This document shows, piece by piece, positions 1 through 12,400 of a DNA stretch of 64,000 nt. Under the pieces are notes generated by a model. The model saw only the letters and a list, made by a program, of their open reading frames with translations, was not told the DNA's origin and searched no databases. The stretch is from Geobacteraceae bacterium (lineage in GTDB: Bacteria > Desulfobacterota > Desulfuromonadia > Geobacterales > Geobacteraceae). Made by a program: the position numbers and the translations under genes. The stretch spans positions 124,001-188,000 of the forward strand of contig WSYB01000006.1 in assembly GCA_009773645.1 (NCBI GenBank). Direction: 5' to 3'. Each line of letters begins with the position of its first letter. Position 1 is the first letter of the stretch.

Positions 1-782
1 TTCGAGTGGAAAGGGGTGTTCATGGATGCGGCCCTGCGGGGGATCGAGGCAGTCACGCGCACCGGCGACAGTGCAAGAGAAAAGACCTTCATGCGGCTCT
101 CCGCGCTTCAGGGGTCGATCCTTGAGAACCGGGTCTTCGAAGACGACCTGAAGGTTGACACCGTCTCGACCGCAAAGCTCCTTCAGATCGCTGCAACTGG
201 CGGCGCTGCGCTTTTTTCCATCGACAAGGCCAATGTTGATGCCGTTCTCCCGACCCTCGGCGCAGATGAGAACATCAAAACCGATATCGCCAACGCGGTC
301 AACCAAGGGCTGGTCGTCACCATTCCCCCGGCGGAGGTCTCCTACCGCGACTGGACCGGCACAGGGTACGTTAAGGAGAAGCCGGAAACCGGTAAACGTT
401 GTATTGCTGCCGGACAATGCCAACAAGTTAACGGCAGATGACATAAAGGCAAAACCGTTCTTCAAACTTTCAGGTGACGATTTGGTGCTGCTACAGGATT
501 ACCCGGCAGGAGGCGATTATGCAAAAGCAAATTATGATCGGCTTCTTTCAGAGGCGATACCTGTGTTAAGTTTAGCGGCAGGGAAGAATTTTACCCCCAT
601 CTTCGGCCCAGAAGGCAAAATACAATTTCGATATGCAATCTTCATTTAAAAATAGTTGGCCTCCATCGAGAAATTCGGATGAAGAAATTAAATGGAAACA
701 TAGTGATGTAAAAGAGATCGGCTACTCCTTTATCTACAAATTATTTGATTCCTTCAAATCAGAAGGGAAACTGGACGAATGA
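1..782 (+). pseudogene. 3' end of a large exported protein, broken by frameshifts
   Basis: An open frame enters from outside the window (FEWKGVFMDAALRG...) and runs in frame 1 to about 395. The sense of the protein then continues in frame 2 (VNVVLLPDNANKLTADD...) to about 617, and after an AAAA run in frame 3 (YNFDMQSSFKNSWPP...) to the stop at 780-782. Each piece reads like normal protein, so two +1 shifts in one gene is the simplest reading. The first 130 residues resemble the C-terminal part of very large transglutaminase-type exported proteins that I recall from Geobacter; that is recall, not a search. The last frame ends in an ATGA overlap with the next lipoprotein gene, so the two were probably coupled in translation. 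It could be a decayed gene or contain sequencing errors. Confidence 0.6.
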
Positions 783-1732
783 AAATAACCACGATTCTTT
801 TATTGATTACAATATGCTTATTTGGCTGTTCCATAGAACTTTTATTGCCTGAAGGCTGCATTACAGTTCTTGTTATTGATGAACATGGAAAGCCACTGGA
901 AGGGGTTAATGTCGGCATTGGATTCGAGAAAAATACTGGTTCAGGAACGAAAGGCATACCAGTAAGAGGCGTAACCGATGCCACGGGGAAATTTACTGGT
1001 AAGCATAATACACTTCCGGTTGTTCAATATCGCGCCTATAAGGATGGGTATTATGAAAGCTCTGGCGAATATCGATTCAAATCTGAGGCCGCGAAAAAAT
1101 GGCAGCCTTGGAATCCAGAGATAAAACTTGTTTTAAGGAAAATTGAAAATCCAGTACCAATGTATGCGAGGAATTTAAGCATACAGATTCCAGCGTTAGA
1201 CAAAGCAATAGCATTTGATCTTATCAAGTGTGATTGGGTTCCCCCTTATGGAAAAGGGGAGCACCCTGATATTGTATTTAAATTAAATAAATATTTTATA
1301 TCGCGGGACAATTTTGATGCCAAACTATATGTAACCTTTACTAATAAATATGACGGCATTATTAAAATATCTGAAAGCATCAAGCAGGGAAGCAAATTTA
1401 AATTGCCTAGATATGCCCCAGAAACTGGATATATAGACAGCCTAACAATACAGCAATCAAGAACTAAACAAGGTTTTGTCAAATATGATTATGATGAAAA
1501 CAATAACTATATATTTAGAATAAGATCAGAAGTTAAGGATGGCAAGATTGTTAGAGCAATGTTCGGTAAAATAATAGGAGATGTTAAATTTGACCCAATG
1601 AACAATATTAAACTAGCTGACATTGTTTTCAAATTCTATCTCAACCCAGATTATTCCCATAATCTTGAATTCGACTCGAAGCGAAATTTATTTACCAATT
1701 TAAAAAGCACTGAAACAATAGGGTTGGATTGA
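779..1732 (+). CDS. Putative lipoprotein, copy 1 of a tandem pair
   Basis: 317 residues. The N-terminus is a lipoprotein signal: hydrophobic residues 5-15 followed by the lipobox L-F-G-C with C17 as the predicted lipidated cysteine. After a short LLPEG stretch comes an ITVLVIDEHGKPLEGVNV segment typical of a carboxypeptidase-regulatory-like (peptidase-associated Ig-like) fold at about residues 27-100, followed by a region of unknown fold. The ATG overlaps the stop of the preceding broken gene (ATGA). The gene is clearly AT-rich compared with the core genes of the window. It is a paralogue of the gene at 1824; the two share WQPWNPEIK, PVPMYAR, KLPRYAP and NLEFDSKRNLFT. The function is unknown. 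The position behind a large exported protein and the duplication would suit an immunity or accessory lipoprotein, but that is inference. Confidence 0.75.
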   Translation: MKITTILLLITICLFGCSIELLLPEGCITVLVIDEHGKPLEGVNVGIGFEKNTGSGTKGIPVRGVTDATGKFTGKHNTLPVVQYRAYKDGYYESSGEYRFKSEAAKKWQPWNPEIKLVLRKIENPVPMYARNLSIQIPALDKAIAFDLIKCDWVPPYGKGEHPDIVFKLNKYFISRDNFDAKLYVTFTNKYDGIIKISESIKQGSKFKLPRYAPETGYIDSLTIQQSRTKQGFVKYDYDENNNYIFRIRSEVKDGKIVRAMFGKIIGDVKFDPMNNIKLADIVFKFYLNPDYSHNLEFDSKRNLFTNLKSTETIGLD

Positions 1733-1733
1733 T

Positions 1734-1823
1734 GAGACAATAACCACAAGAATTTTAGTAATTGCTATATTTGCAGACTGTTCCATTGTGCCATTACTGC
1801 TAGGTATTACAACTATCGAATAA
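1734..1823 (+). pseudogene. Remnant of a third lipoprotein copy (signal peptide only)
   Basis: The 90 bases between the two lipoprotein genes read in one frame as TITTRILVIAIFADCSIVP and onward, ending in a TAA that directly abuts the ATG at 1824. This matches the start of the copy at 779 (KITTILLLITICLFGCSIE) in spacing and residues, including the CSI after the hydrophobic stretch. No start codon is left in frame. It is best read as a fossil of a tandem duplication; it could also act as a leader that couples translation to the next gene. Confidence 0.55.
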
Positions 1824-2864
1824 ATGAGAATAATTTTCTTCACATTCTGTAGTTTGGTTCTATTTGGTTGCTCAATTGAATCCCTCCTTCCAGAAGGAGG
1901 CATCACTATTATGGTTGTAGACGAAGAAGGAAAACCGATACAGAATATTCCTGTTGGAGTTGGCTTTGAAAGGAATACTGGCTCAGGCGTCACTTCAGTG
2001 GGTATTGATGGCAAGACTAATTCTAATGGTGTTTTTGAATCACGGGGCAAAACAACAAATTATGTATACTACCGAATCGACACAGACGGATATTACAGCA
2101 GCAGCGGTAAGTACAAGTTTGAAAAGGAAGTTGCAAAAAAATGGCAACCATGGAACCCCGAAATCAAAGTTACTTTACGTAAAATTGAAAAACCGGTTCC
2201 GATGTATGCAAGAAGATTTGATAAGGTACTTCCTCAAAAAGATAAAGATATTGGATGCGATTTGATAGCCAATGACTGGGTAGAGCCATATGGAAAGGGA
2301 ACGCATAGCGACATCGTTTTCCATCTTAAGAAGCAGTATTTAAGTGATGACGATTATGCTGCTGATTTATTAGTCAAATTTGCTGGCAAAAATGATGGAC
2401 ATGTAAAATACAATCTGGACATGTATAGCGGCAGTGAATTCAAATTGCCCAGATATGCCCCGGTTGACGGATATCAGAAACAATTTGTGCGCCATGTTGT
2501 CAAACAGCTTGGCAAGACAATAAAAGATGACCGAGATGACAGTGTTGGCTACGTATTTCGAGTTAGATCAGGTGTAAATAACTCCTACAATGCCATGTAC
2601 GGAAAAATTCAAAGAGATGTTGAAGTCAGGGCAATGGGAGAGGGAACGGCTGGCGTTGCATTCACCTATTACCTCAACCCGGATCATACTCGAAATCTCG
2701 AATTTGATTCAAAAAGAAATCTTTTTACAGATTTGGGGAGGGCTGAGCAGGTAGATGCAATGGTTCATGACACGCTACGTTCGCCGTTATCATTGTCATT
2801 ACAAATCGAGCGGCCGGGCAGGTACAGGAAAAGTAGCCCTTTTTTAAACAATAAAGGAGCGTAA
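1824..2864 (+). CDS. Putative lipoprotein, copy 2 of a tandem pair
   Basis: 346 residues. Lipoprotein signal with lipobox L-F-G-C (C16), then the same LLPEGGIT-VVDEEGKP carboxypeptidase-regulatory-like segment as the copy at 779, and the shared blocks WQPWNPEIK, PVPMYARR, KLPRYAP and NLEFDSKRNLFT. The C-terminal tail after GRAEQVDAM is longer than in copy 1 and has a different character (LRSPLSLSLQIERPGRYRK), so the 3' end may have been altered by fusion with unrelated DNA. No clear ribosome binding site is seen; the ATG follows directly on the stop of the 1734-1823 remnant. Function unknown; presumably attached to a membrane facing the periplasm. Confidence 0.75.
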   Translation: MRIIFFTFCSLVLFGCSIESLLPEGGITIMVVDEEGKPIQNIPVGVGFERNTGSGVTSVGIDGKTNSNGVFESRGKTTNYVYYRIDTDGYYSSSGKYKFEKEVAKKWQPWNPEIKVTLRKIEKPVPMYARRFDKVLPQKDKDIGCDLIANDWVEPYGKGTHSDIVFHLKKQYLSDDDYAADLLVKFAGKNDGHVKYNLDMYSGSEFKLPRYAPVDGYQKQFVRHVVKQLGKTIKDDRDDSVGYVFRVRSGVNNSYNAMYGKIQRDVEVRAMGEGTAGVAFTYYLNPDHTRNLEFDSKRNLFTDLGRAEQVDAMVHDTLRSPLSLSLQIERPGRYRKSSPFLNNKGA

Positions 2865-2867
2865 CAA

Positions 2868-3221
2868 ATGATCAGTGGAAAAATTGTTTCAGCGCTTTTT
2901 ATTTCTGCCTTCTCAATCCTCTTTGCAGGAATTTTACAGGCCGCTTCCCTCGACAAGATCCAGTTTATCAAAATAGCTCCCCAGGATGCCAAGGCAGTTA
3001 TCAAGGGGGCTGACGGCAAGTTGCATGTAATCAAGCAGGGGGATGTGATTGAAGAAGTCCTGACAGTGAAGGAGATAGCTCAGGGGCGGATCGTGCTGGA
3101 GGAAAAGACCGAAAAGGGGCCGGAGACCGTTATTGTCAGGATGTTGAACGGGAAGGCAAAGATCGAGCGGCTGCGGAAACAACCGGACAGCCGGCCTGCG
3201 CTGGTGGCCCCGGGCAGATAG
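2868..3221 (+). CDS. Small exported protein of unknown function
   Basis: 117 residues with a good ribosome binding site (AAAGGAG) 7 bases before the ATG. Residues 1-25 form a Sec signal peptide (hydrophobic LFISAFSILFAGIL, then QAA just before SLDK). The mature part contains IKGADGKLHVIKQGDVI...GRIVLEE, a small beta-rich pattern seen in short periplasmic proteins such as the PilP/GspC-type homology region. That comparison is by pattern only. It starts 3 bases after the lipoprotein gene and could be in the same transcript; the giant gene follows after a 179-base gap. Confidence 0.65.
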   Translation: MISGKIVSALFISAFSILFAGILQAASLDKIQFIKIAPQDAKAVIKGADGKLHVIKQGDVIEEVLTVKEIAQGRIVLEEKTEKGPETVIVRMLNGKAKIERLRKQPDSRPALVAPGR

Positions 3222-3400
3222 ACAGAGATAAAGTACTTTAACGGCTAATGGACGCCGATTAACGTGGAAAAGTCGGATTAAAATAAAAGATAAAAGTCCG
3301 TGAATTGCGTTCCGCCTGATCCGCGTTCCGCAGTTTCCGCGTCCCATAAAGTGTAGTGCTTTCAATGTTTTATTGATTTGTTTACTAGGAGGGTTGCAAT

Positions 3401-6400
3401 ATGAAGAGATCAGCGTACTTGCGCGTAGATGCACTCAGACTGTTATGCATGGCTCTGAGTCTCCTTTTGTGTACCTCCTTTCTCGCAACCCCTTCTCAGG
3501 CCCAAGAGTTCACCGCCCGTTATGTCAATGATTACGGCAATGTCACCATAATGGAAATCACCGGAAATTACGACTCCCACAACCCTGACGGCTCTGTTAA
3601 TGTCTTACCGCGCCAGCTCATTGCCAGAGAGTTTTTCAAGACCCACAAGGACGACTACGACTTCCTTGTCATCTTCTCCAATTTTGACGTAAAAATGCCG
3701 AAATCGGAGGCGCGGGCGTTCTATTCATCGATCAAGAATGATGTGCGCGGCATCGGCCAACAGATTTTCGATCATACTGCACTGTACGGCAGCAACGGAA
3801 AACTGCAGGGGACCATCGACATGGGGAACATCGCGGGTAATGTCTCCGACCCCCTCCAGCCCGGCTTTGAACTCACACTCGACACCCTTTCTCACGAAAT
3901 GCTCCACCGGTGGAGCTCCTACGTCAGGTTCAAAGACACTACCGGAAACATGAGCACGGCCCTTCTTGGGGAAGACAGCTCCCACTGGAGCTATCTCCTC
4001 GACACGAAAGGGTCGCTTCAGTACGGCAACCAGTGGCGTGTCAACGGCGACGGCACCTTCACCTCCGGCTTGAACCGAAAATACTACAGCTCCCTCGACC
4101 TCTATCTCATGGGTATGATTGACAAGTCGAAGGTCCCTCCCATGCTTCTCATCGACAATCCGGCCATCGATCCGGCCAGGATGCCCGAAAACGGCGTTAC
4201 CATCAGCGGCACCCCCCGCTACGTCACCATCGACGACATCATCGCCGCCGAAGGGGAGCGTACCCCTGACGTAAAAGACTCACAGAAGCAGTTCAAAACA
4301 GCCTTTATATATGTCACAACACCCGGCACTTTTACCGGCCAGGAGTTGTACGGTATCGAGAATATCCGCAACGGTTTCCTCACCCGCTACTCCATCCTCA
4401 CCGACGGCAAGGGGCTCGTACAGATCGCCTCCACCCCCAGGGATGACGTCCCGACCAATCCGGGTGTCCGTCCCCCGACGACGGTCCCACGCTCGCTCCT
4501 GCCAAATATAGACGATGGAGTGAACTGGCTTACCGCCCACCAGATGACGGACGGGAGCTGGACCGATTTCGTCCTGACCACGGAACGGGACACAGCGGAG
4601 GCGGTGACGTCGCTCCAGCTTTTCCCGGCTGCGAACCGGCAGTTCCTGGTGGGGCTTGCCTGGCTGGGGAGCAGCGCGTCCGCCAATACCGATTTCCTCG
4701 CCCGGCGGATCGAGGCCGTCACCCGTTCCGGAGGCGATAACAGTGCGCTTATCCAGCAACTTCTCACCCGCCGCAATTCCGATGGCGGGTGGGGGAGCGG
4801 CAGCAACTTCCTCAGCAACCCTACCGATACAGCCCTTGCCCTAAAGGCGTTGGCCCTGGCCGGTTATGGCGACCAGCAGGTTATCGATCCGGCCATCGCC
4901 TATTTGCAGACGTCCCAAAACCCGGACGGCGGCTGGAGCGGTGAGGATACGGTGAGCACCATCCAACCGACCGCGGCGGTGGTCTCGGCGTTCAACGCCT
5001 ATCGGCAGAGTCATGCGCTCGATGCCAACCTGAGCCGTGCCATTGCATTCCTGGCCGGCAAACAGAACCCGGACGGCGGCTTCGGCAACAGCCCGAGCAC
5101 GGTATACGATTCGGCCGCGGCGCTCATGGCGCTCCAGGAGGCCGGAGCGGACAGGGGAGTCATCAGCGGCGGAGTGAACTACCTGCTGGGCCAGCAGGCA
5201 GACGACGGCAGCTGGTATGACAGTCCCTACCAGACTGCCTTGGCGGTCCGGGCGGTATGGCAGGCTAGCGTCGAGCCCGACCTGTCCATAAAACCCTCCG
5301 ATATGTTCTTCATCCCGGAAAAGGTGACAAGTCTGCCGACTAACGCCGTTTTGAGCGCAGTGCTCTGGAACCTTGGGCGGACGGATGTGCCCCAGGCGAA
5401 GGTAGCCATCTACGATGGCGCCATAGTCTCCGAGAAAAAGGTGGGAGAACAGACGGTTTCCTTGCCCGGCATGTCTCCGACCACGGTCACCTTCTCAGTG
5501 CCGGTTATCGACGGCAACGGCCATCTGTTCTACGTAGTTGTCGACCCTGACAACCTGATCAAGGAAACGAACAGGAGCAACAACAGCGCTTCAAAGCGGC
5601 TGCTGCCCGAGGCAACGTACGATTTTGCCGTGACGTCGTCCGATATAACAGCCTCCCCCAGCCAGCTCGATGTATTTCAGGAGATGAGGATCACGGCGAA
5701 GGTATCCAATCGGGGGACTTCGGACGCCTATAACGTACAGGTCAGATTCTTCATTGATGAACCAGGGGCGCCCTTCGAAATTGCCACCATAACGACCGAC
5801 ATACCGGCCGGTGCAAGCGTAGTGAGGGAGGTGGTGTGGAAGGCCGCCAAGGTAGGGGGGGGCATGCCGTTGGCGGTTGAGGCTGACCCGTTCAATGCCT
5901 TCACCGAGCTTTCTGAAGAGAACAATAAGGGCGCGACGTCCATTTCCGTAAACAACGTAGCAATCACCGACCCTAATCTCACCATTTCGAGCAGGAACAT
6001 CAATATTGCACCCAATCCGGCCAGGCAGGGCGGCAGTGCCACCGTCACCGCTACAGTCAAAAATGACGGTTTTTCAACTGCAACGGGTATTAAAGTAAGC
6101 TTTTACAGAGGTCCTTCGAGAGATAACAGCATTCTGTTCGGAGAAAAAGTCATACCCTCGCTGGCCCGGAATGAATCGGCGCAGGTTTCCCTCAACTGGG
6201 ACAACATCAACGACTCAGGCGAGACGAAAGTATTCATTCTGGTCGATCCGGAAAACACCATCACGGAGATAGCGGAAGACGATAATAACACTTCTGTCAG
6301 CCTGAGGATTCTCAGCCTGCCTGATCTTGCCGTATCTGCGAATTCCATAGTGTTGAACCCATCCGCACCAATGGAAAACGCGTCGGTGTCCATTGCTGTT

Positions 6401-9400
6401 ACGGTCAACAACTCAGGCGATCAGCAAGCTGCAGACGTGCCGGTCAATCTTTACGAAGGAGGCGCTTTACTCGGTACCCGGACGATTCCTCTTATCGGCG
6501 GTAATTCACAAGCCACTGCAACGTTTACTTACACTGCCAGCATGACGGGCTCCCATCAGGTGACCGCCGTTGTCGATCCCGCCGGCATCATCCAGGAACG
6601 AAGCAAGGATAATAACAGTGCGACGAAAACTTTCGCCGTGCAAAATTCCAAACTGTGGGTATCGGAGCAGTATATTTCTCCCAACGGTGATGGTGTCAAG
6701 GACAACTCCCAGCTCTTCTTTCGGCTGGCTGCAGTGACAACGGTGAAAGTCGTTGTCATAAACAAGAAAGGTGAGGCAGTCAGGACCTTCAGCGGCGGAA
6801 GTCTGGATAACAGCTTGGGCAACACTGTCGTCTGGGACGGGCTCAATGATGAGGGGATGGTAGTAACAGACGGGGAATATCAGCTTCAGATACGGGATGT
6901 AAACGAAGCAATACACGGCAGTCTGCCCGTTATAGTCGACAACAACCGTCTACCCCTGGCGGATGCAATCGGCACCGATTACTTCCTGAAGAAAAACATC
7001 GGTTGTAACGCCAACTTTAAAGGCGAGAATTGGAACTGGTTGAGTGATGAAAGCGGGTTTATCGTCAGCGCGGTGGGGCCTTACCCGCACTTGCATAGAA
7101 TACTGGGTTCGTCACTTGAGGGAGAAGAAATAAACAGAATATATCCGGCACCGCCTGAATATGAATATAAGTCAGCTGAGTTCGCTAACTTCAGTCAACA
7201 GCTTGGCGGAAATAAATATTCTTTCGTAAGCAAATGGAGCGGGAGTGAGTATACCTTGTTTATAGGAGAGCGCGAAAAAGTTTTAGGTTCCTTCTATCTC
7301 GGGACCTCACTCTCAACATTCGACCAGAAGTGGTCCGAGGATGGTTCCCGTTTAGCCATAAGCACCTACGGGTATAGTTGCCAAAGTTCACTGTATCTGG
7401 TGAATACGGCAAATGACCCAATTTCTTTCAAGAAGCTAAGGGGGCCGGAATGTGGCTACATCTCGTTTGATTTGTCGCCTGACGGCACTAAGGCAGCCTA
7501 CATTAGTAATAATAGATATGTTTATGTAGCTGATAATCGAAGTGGGGCGGCGTCATTGGTATATACATCAAATACCAACATTGTTGGTTCATTGAAATGG
7601 TTGGATAGTACAAGACTTATATTTTCAAAGTATCAAAATGGCACTTTCATATTTGATACGGTAAATGGTACGGAAACAAAAATCAGTAACTTTGATTATC
7701 CAACGCTGGCGCCGAATAATAAGAAACTGCTTGTTCTCACAGACTCAGGCGCTGATATTCTCGCAAACGACGGGTCTATTATAGGCCAGTATACTTCTTC
7801 CGTCATGCCTTCAGGGTATTCACCATCATGGTCTCCTGACAGTCGCTATGCCGTTGTAGATGTTTATAACGGCAATTTGGAACAGCTTATACTACTGGAT
7901 AGCGAAGCACATCATGAAATTGTAATCGCGCCTGAAAAGGCACCGATTACGTTCAAATGGCTTGACAGCAACACCCTCATATATGCCGGCTTCGGGGGTG
8001 AGTTAAAGTCTTACGACGTTCTTACGAATGAGACAAAAGTTATACATTCCTTTGCTGATGTTCCATGGGCAGGAACACGGGATTTTGCCGTCTCTCCATT
8101 GGGTGGTTATCTGTCATGGTCGGATCCGGATGACTATTCCTGCCAGAACCCCTCCTATTTTGTTGCCTCTTCCACGTTAAACCTGACCGGCGGCCTCAGT
8201 ATCGTGAAAGGGAGCCAGAACGTGGCCGTTAAAGGGACGGCGATGGATGCAAATTTCGGGGGATGGAAGCTGGAATACGCCGACACAAAAAGTCCCGATA
8301 CTTGGAACCTTGTCGCTCCGCCTTCCGATGTTCCTGGCGTAGACGATGTTTTTGCGACATGGGCACCGCCGTCCGCAGGAACGTACACCATCCGGCTCAC
8401 CGTGTGGGATAAGGCCGGCAACATGGTCGTGAGAACCCGGGGGCTCACGTGGATGTGGCCTCCCACTGTCAATGCATATAAATCGCTTGATGTCTTTTCT
8501 CCGAATGGTGACGGAGCCAAAGATACTGTCGAAATCTATTATACCCTTCCTTCTCCGGCTCCTGTGGAGTTCAGCGTGTATGATACAAATAACGCTCTCG
8601 TATATACGGGTTATTCTCCCTACGGTAGCGATCGCATATCTTGGGGCGGCATTGACGAGGCTGGCAAGATTGTTTCAGACAGCAAATACAAGATAAAAGT
8701 TCTGGACCAAGAATTCACTGTAGAAGTAGATAACACTCCACCAGATGTATCCATTCATTTGGGCAACGTAGTTCCTTATAAAAATGAATTCTTTAATTAT
8801 TTTTACTTGGAAATATCTGGTCATGTCTTTGATAAAAAAATAAAAAAATGGGTTGTCGAATATGGAGAAGGAGCGAATCCGCAGGAGTGGCATGAGTATT
8901 CAAAAGGTGAATACGTAATTATCAAGAGAGACGATAACGGAAGCCCCATTTTAAATCCGATAGGTGATGACCTGATCAAATTTGTCAGCGGTGAAGAGAT
9001 TCCATTTCTGGTAGGAAAAAAACTTAAAATAACGGCAGAGGACTTCGCTGGCAACAAAAGCAGTGCACTTTCCGGGTTTCTTGAGCAAAGGGTGGTTCTG
9101 TTTTCATGGGATGCAAACGCACCGTATCAATTGCAAAAAGATTCGTTTATGAAAACCATTGGATTCAAACACGACTGGAATTTCTATGACGGACAGGTTC
9201 TCAATCAGTGGGATTCAAGGGAAGTATTCAATGTTACGAGGTTAGATCCTGAAAATCCCCAGACCCATTCTCTGGAATATTTTGAATTGCTCAGGCATTC
9301 TGTTGCGGCACGATATCTTCAATATTTTCATGCGGGTGTCTGGCGCGATGCGGCTGTTGGTTTTGACTCCGGCAACGCACATTTTCATAACGAAAATGTC

Positions 9401-12400
9401 CGGGGTGCGGAGGCTTTAAGGATAAAGATCGTCGATGTCGACGGTAATGAATATCTTTCCAACACATACATCCCTTATCAACTTTCCAAGGAAAACCCTT
9501 CAGGTGAGGATCCTCCATTTATTGGCAGCGGTCATGGGGGGGACAATTCCTACGGGATCAGTGCATCTTTTCAATCGGCGCATATTGAGGCTGACGGTTG
9601 CGGAGTGCTGTCGGGGAAAATTGAAGTTCCCACGGACAGACTGCTGGTGCAGGATGCACAATTTCTTTCCTTCATGCTGCAGACGAACTCGGGGCCGAAG
9701 AGTTTGGGTCAGGTCGATCTTACTTCAAGAGGCCTTCGGACGTTACTGCTTGATACGTCGGATATTCCCGAAGGCGTTTATCCGTTAAAAGCCGTTTTCA
9801 CCCTTACGGATAGTACAACCAAGGAAATACCGTCCACTAATCAAGTCATAGTTGATCGAACACTTCCGACAGCCCACATCAGCTCTCCTGCCGGGGCTCA
9901 AGCAATATGTCCGGTTAAAACGGTTGACGCTCAGGGTGAATGGATCGGCGTGGATATAAGCGGTATAGTCGCTGATAATGTTAAGGTAAAAAGATATGAA
10001 TTGTTTTATGGAATCGGCGAAAACCCGGCTTCATGGCATCCGGCGTTAACCGGGGCCGGTAATGCTGCAAGACCCATTGCCGGCTCTGAACCTGTCAATG
10101 GTCGGATAGGTGTCTGGAACATGAGTAACGTCAACGGCTCTCGGTTTGCCTTGAAGCTGAAGGTCATTGATGAGGCCGGAAATGTCAGCTGCGACATCAA
10201 GACCTTTTCACTCGATACAGCTGTTGCGATATCGGCGCTTTCCGCCGACAAGGTTCTTTTTTCGAACAACAGCGAGGTGAAAGCAACTTTCCAAGTCAGC
10301 AAAAACGCTACCGTCGATGTCAAGGTCTTTAAGCTGCATGAAAACGCGGCTTTTGAAACAATCCCGGTAAGGACCATCATTTCAGGCCAGCAACAACAGG
10401 CTGGGCTTGGCAATGCCGCGTGGAACGGTCGAGACGATTCAGTATCCGCAGTGCTGGACGGCCCTTACGGCATTGCGGTTTATGCCACCGATTCCTGCGG
10501 CAATACGACAATGAAATGGACGTCGGTGGAAGTGGATAATACTCCCCCGGCTACCGTCATTACAAATCCTACCCAAACATTGCCGCCTACGGCCGGCAAC
10601 ATTGTTGAAGTGGCTGGAATCGCTGTGGATATCCATTTTGAATCCTACACCCTGGAAGCAGGGGAGGGGGACAACCCGGATTCCTGGCGGGTAATCTCAG
10701 CGAAAAACACTCCGGTAGGCAATGGGATCCTTGGCTCATGGAATACGTTTGGGCTCCAGGGGGTATGGTCTCTGCGTCTTACCGCCAGCGACTCAGTTGG
10801 CAATAAGGGTATTGCAAAAGTAGTGCTGAATCTCGATAACCGCAAAACGCTGATAAAAACCTTTGAAACCCTTCCTAAGGCGTTTTCTCCTAACAGCGAT
10901 CACAAGCTCGACACATCACTCCTTACGTATGAGCTTTCAGACCCATGCGACATCACAATCGACATAACTGATGCTGCTAATGCAATAGTAAAGACATATA
11001 CCTCTTCTATTTCAGCATCTGGAATTTACAATTACATTTGGGACGGGACTAACAATAGCAATGTAACGGTTTCCGACGGATATTACTCTGTCAAGATTAC
11101 TGCAACTCTGAAATCCAATGCATCTGTCACTCAGACTGAGACTATGACCGTTATGGTCGATACCACTCTTCCTGCCATTGATATCAAACAACCAGCCAGC
11201 AATGCATTCGTCAGCAAGACCGACATGGTAATAAATGGTGAAATCAACGACCTGAGTCTCATTAGCTATTCCTTGAGTTATACCGGCTCCGCCGGCACTA
11301 CGACACTTGATTCGGGGAACCAGAACAGGGTCGGCTATGCCTTCGGCACCATCCGCGACCTCGCCGAAGAGACCTATACCATCACGGCGGTGGCGAAAGA
11401 CCTGGGTGAGAACGAGCAGCGGGTTACGAAGGCATTTACCGTAGACAGGACGCCACCAAAGGTGACTCTTGATACGCCTAAGGCGGGGGGATATTTCGGA
11501 GCCGCGAAAAACAGCGTCGATATCGCCGGATCAATCGTAGAAAAAAACCTCGCCCACTACAGTCTACGGTACGGTAGCGGCGAATCGCCGGCACAATGGA
11601 ATGACGTGGCGAGGGGAGGCACGGTTCCCAATGCCTCCGGGCTCTATTCCTGGAACGTAGGGAAGGATGACGGCGTTGCTGACGGTGTCTACACCATCTC
11701 CCTGTATGCCAAAGACAAGGCAGGGATGGAGGGTGAAGTCAGAACAACTATTATTGTCGACAATGCTCCCCCGATTGTCTCAATAACGTCTCCGAAAAAC
11801 GGTGACTATGTGAAGGCCGCCTTCGACGTGCGGGGGAGCTCGTCGGATCTGAACCTTGACAAGGCGACATTGGAGCTGGCGAAAGGTGAATGCAGCACTG
11901 CCTTCAAATGGGTGCCTATCCGGACATTAACTGTCTCCGTCGCTGACGGCGTGCTGGAATCATGGAACGTGCTTCCTGCAGACGCAGAGTATTGCCTGAA
12001 GCTATCGGCTGAGGACAAGTCCGGCAACAAAGCGGAGACGAAGGTTTCCTTCAAGCTTGATGCTCATCCGCCGGCAGCTCCTGTATTGAGCGGGAAGATT
12101 GGCAACAGGATTGAGGCGCAGTTGGAGTGGACGCAAAATAGCGAGCAGGATATTGCGGGATATAACCTCTATCGCGATGGGCAGAAACAGAATTCGACCC
12201 TTCTGGCAAGTACCATCTATTCCTATCGTGACCTCAATCTCAAGGAAGGCGTATATGCATACACCGTCAAGGCTGTCGATCTGGCAGGAAACGAGAGCGA
12301 GACATCGAATACCGTCCAGCTGCGGATCGATGTGACCGGTCCGAATGTTCGAATCGCTTCGCCAATCGATGGCGCCAAGGTGAGCAACCTTGTTGATATC

